A DNA stretch of 64,000 nt from Thermohalobaculum sp963721105. GTDB taxonomy: Bacteria; Pseudomonadota; Alphaproteobacteria; Rhodobacterales; Rhodobacteraceae. The stretch lies in the NCBI GenBank assembly GCA_963721105.1, contig CAVRHY010000011.1:1341850-1405849 (forward strand), in the 5' to 3' direction. Below, one piece after another: positions 63,918 through 64,000 of the stretch. Within the stretch, counting starts at the first letter, position 1. Every line of letters begins with the position of its first letter. Both the position numbers and the translations under genes were made by a program. The notes below the pieces were generated by a model. It made no database searches. It was not told the origin of the DNA and saw nothing but the letters and a program-made list of their open reading frames with translations.

Positions 63918-64000
63918 GCCCTGCGCGCCGTCGGCGATGCATCGACCATGTGCGGCAGGTCCATGGCGTCGCCGAGCACCGGTCCGGCGCGTCGCGACCG
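63890..64000 (+). mobile_element. IS3-family relic at the window edge
   Basis: The sequence after about 63890 corresponds to the orfA/orfB junction of element E ('LSPARRRRCIDHVRQVHGV' versus 'LSPSRRRRCIDHVRQVHSV'), in the plus orientation. It continues beyond the window. Confidence 0.7.

Overview
The window is a GC-rich (roughly 65 %) stretch of an alphaproteobacterial genome. This is suggested by the CIRCE-controlled groESL, the BetI-like regulator with a polyamine-type ABC operon, a HisKA_2-type kinase, DUF1254, DUF2092 and SYLF exported proteins, and the insertion-sequence set. The genus cannot be read from the sequence. No tRNA, rRNA or CRISPR array was found.

Layout. 1-12.2 kb is mostly intact host DNA: a DUF6544-type protein with a translationally coupled membrane peptide; an HlyD / ABC ATPase / ABC-2 permease export operon on the minus strand; and a plus-strand operon of a polyamine/amine-type ABC importer (binding protein frameshifted), a TetR/BetI regulator and a trimethylamine-dehydrogenase-like flavoprotein. 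A TetR-type palindrome lies in front of this operon. 12.2-20 kb is a graveyard of insertion sequences (IS481, IS630, IS256, IS3 and IS5 relics), with IS5 nested in IS3 and IS3 nested in an IS630-like element. 20-23.4 kb holds small host genes, groEL and groES with a CIRCE operator. A histidine kinase gene at 23.4-25.1 kb is split by an IS481 element. 25-30.8 kb encodes a beta-barrel protein, a DUF2147 protein, two divergent AraC regulators and a DUF1254 / Tat-secreted protein pair; a 19-bp operator-like motif occurs three times here. 31-39.2 kb is a second graveyard in which a serine recombinase and a tyrosine integrase are broken by nested IS3, IS481, IS630-like and IS407-type elements. 39.4-56.9 kb is a long, mostly minus-strand region rich in envelope and exported proteins: two large MscS channels, a second copy of the Tat-secreted protein, an OmpA lipoprotein, a patatin lipoprotein, SYLF, DUF3604, HupE/UreJ, a parvulin, an outer-membrane protein, DUF2092 and a TPR regulator. 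56.9-61.9 kb is again insertion sequences, and the window ends with an animal-type haem peroxidase whose 3' end runs into an IS3 relic.

How the parts fit. The amine operon looks like a uptake-plus-demethylation module under its own TetR repressor. The AraC pair, the DUF1254 unit and a relic outer-membrane gene share an operator motif and may form a small regulon. The 48.6-56.4 kb block is one co-oriented set of exported or envelope proteins and is the best candidate for an undescribed functional system. Most rearrangement is explained by at least six IS families. Precise removal of single elements restores reading frames of a small coiled-coil protein and of the integrase, which dates those insertions as recent relative to other decay.
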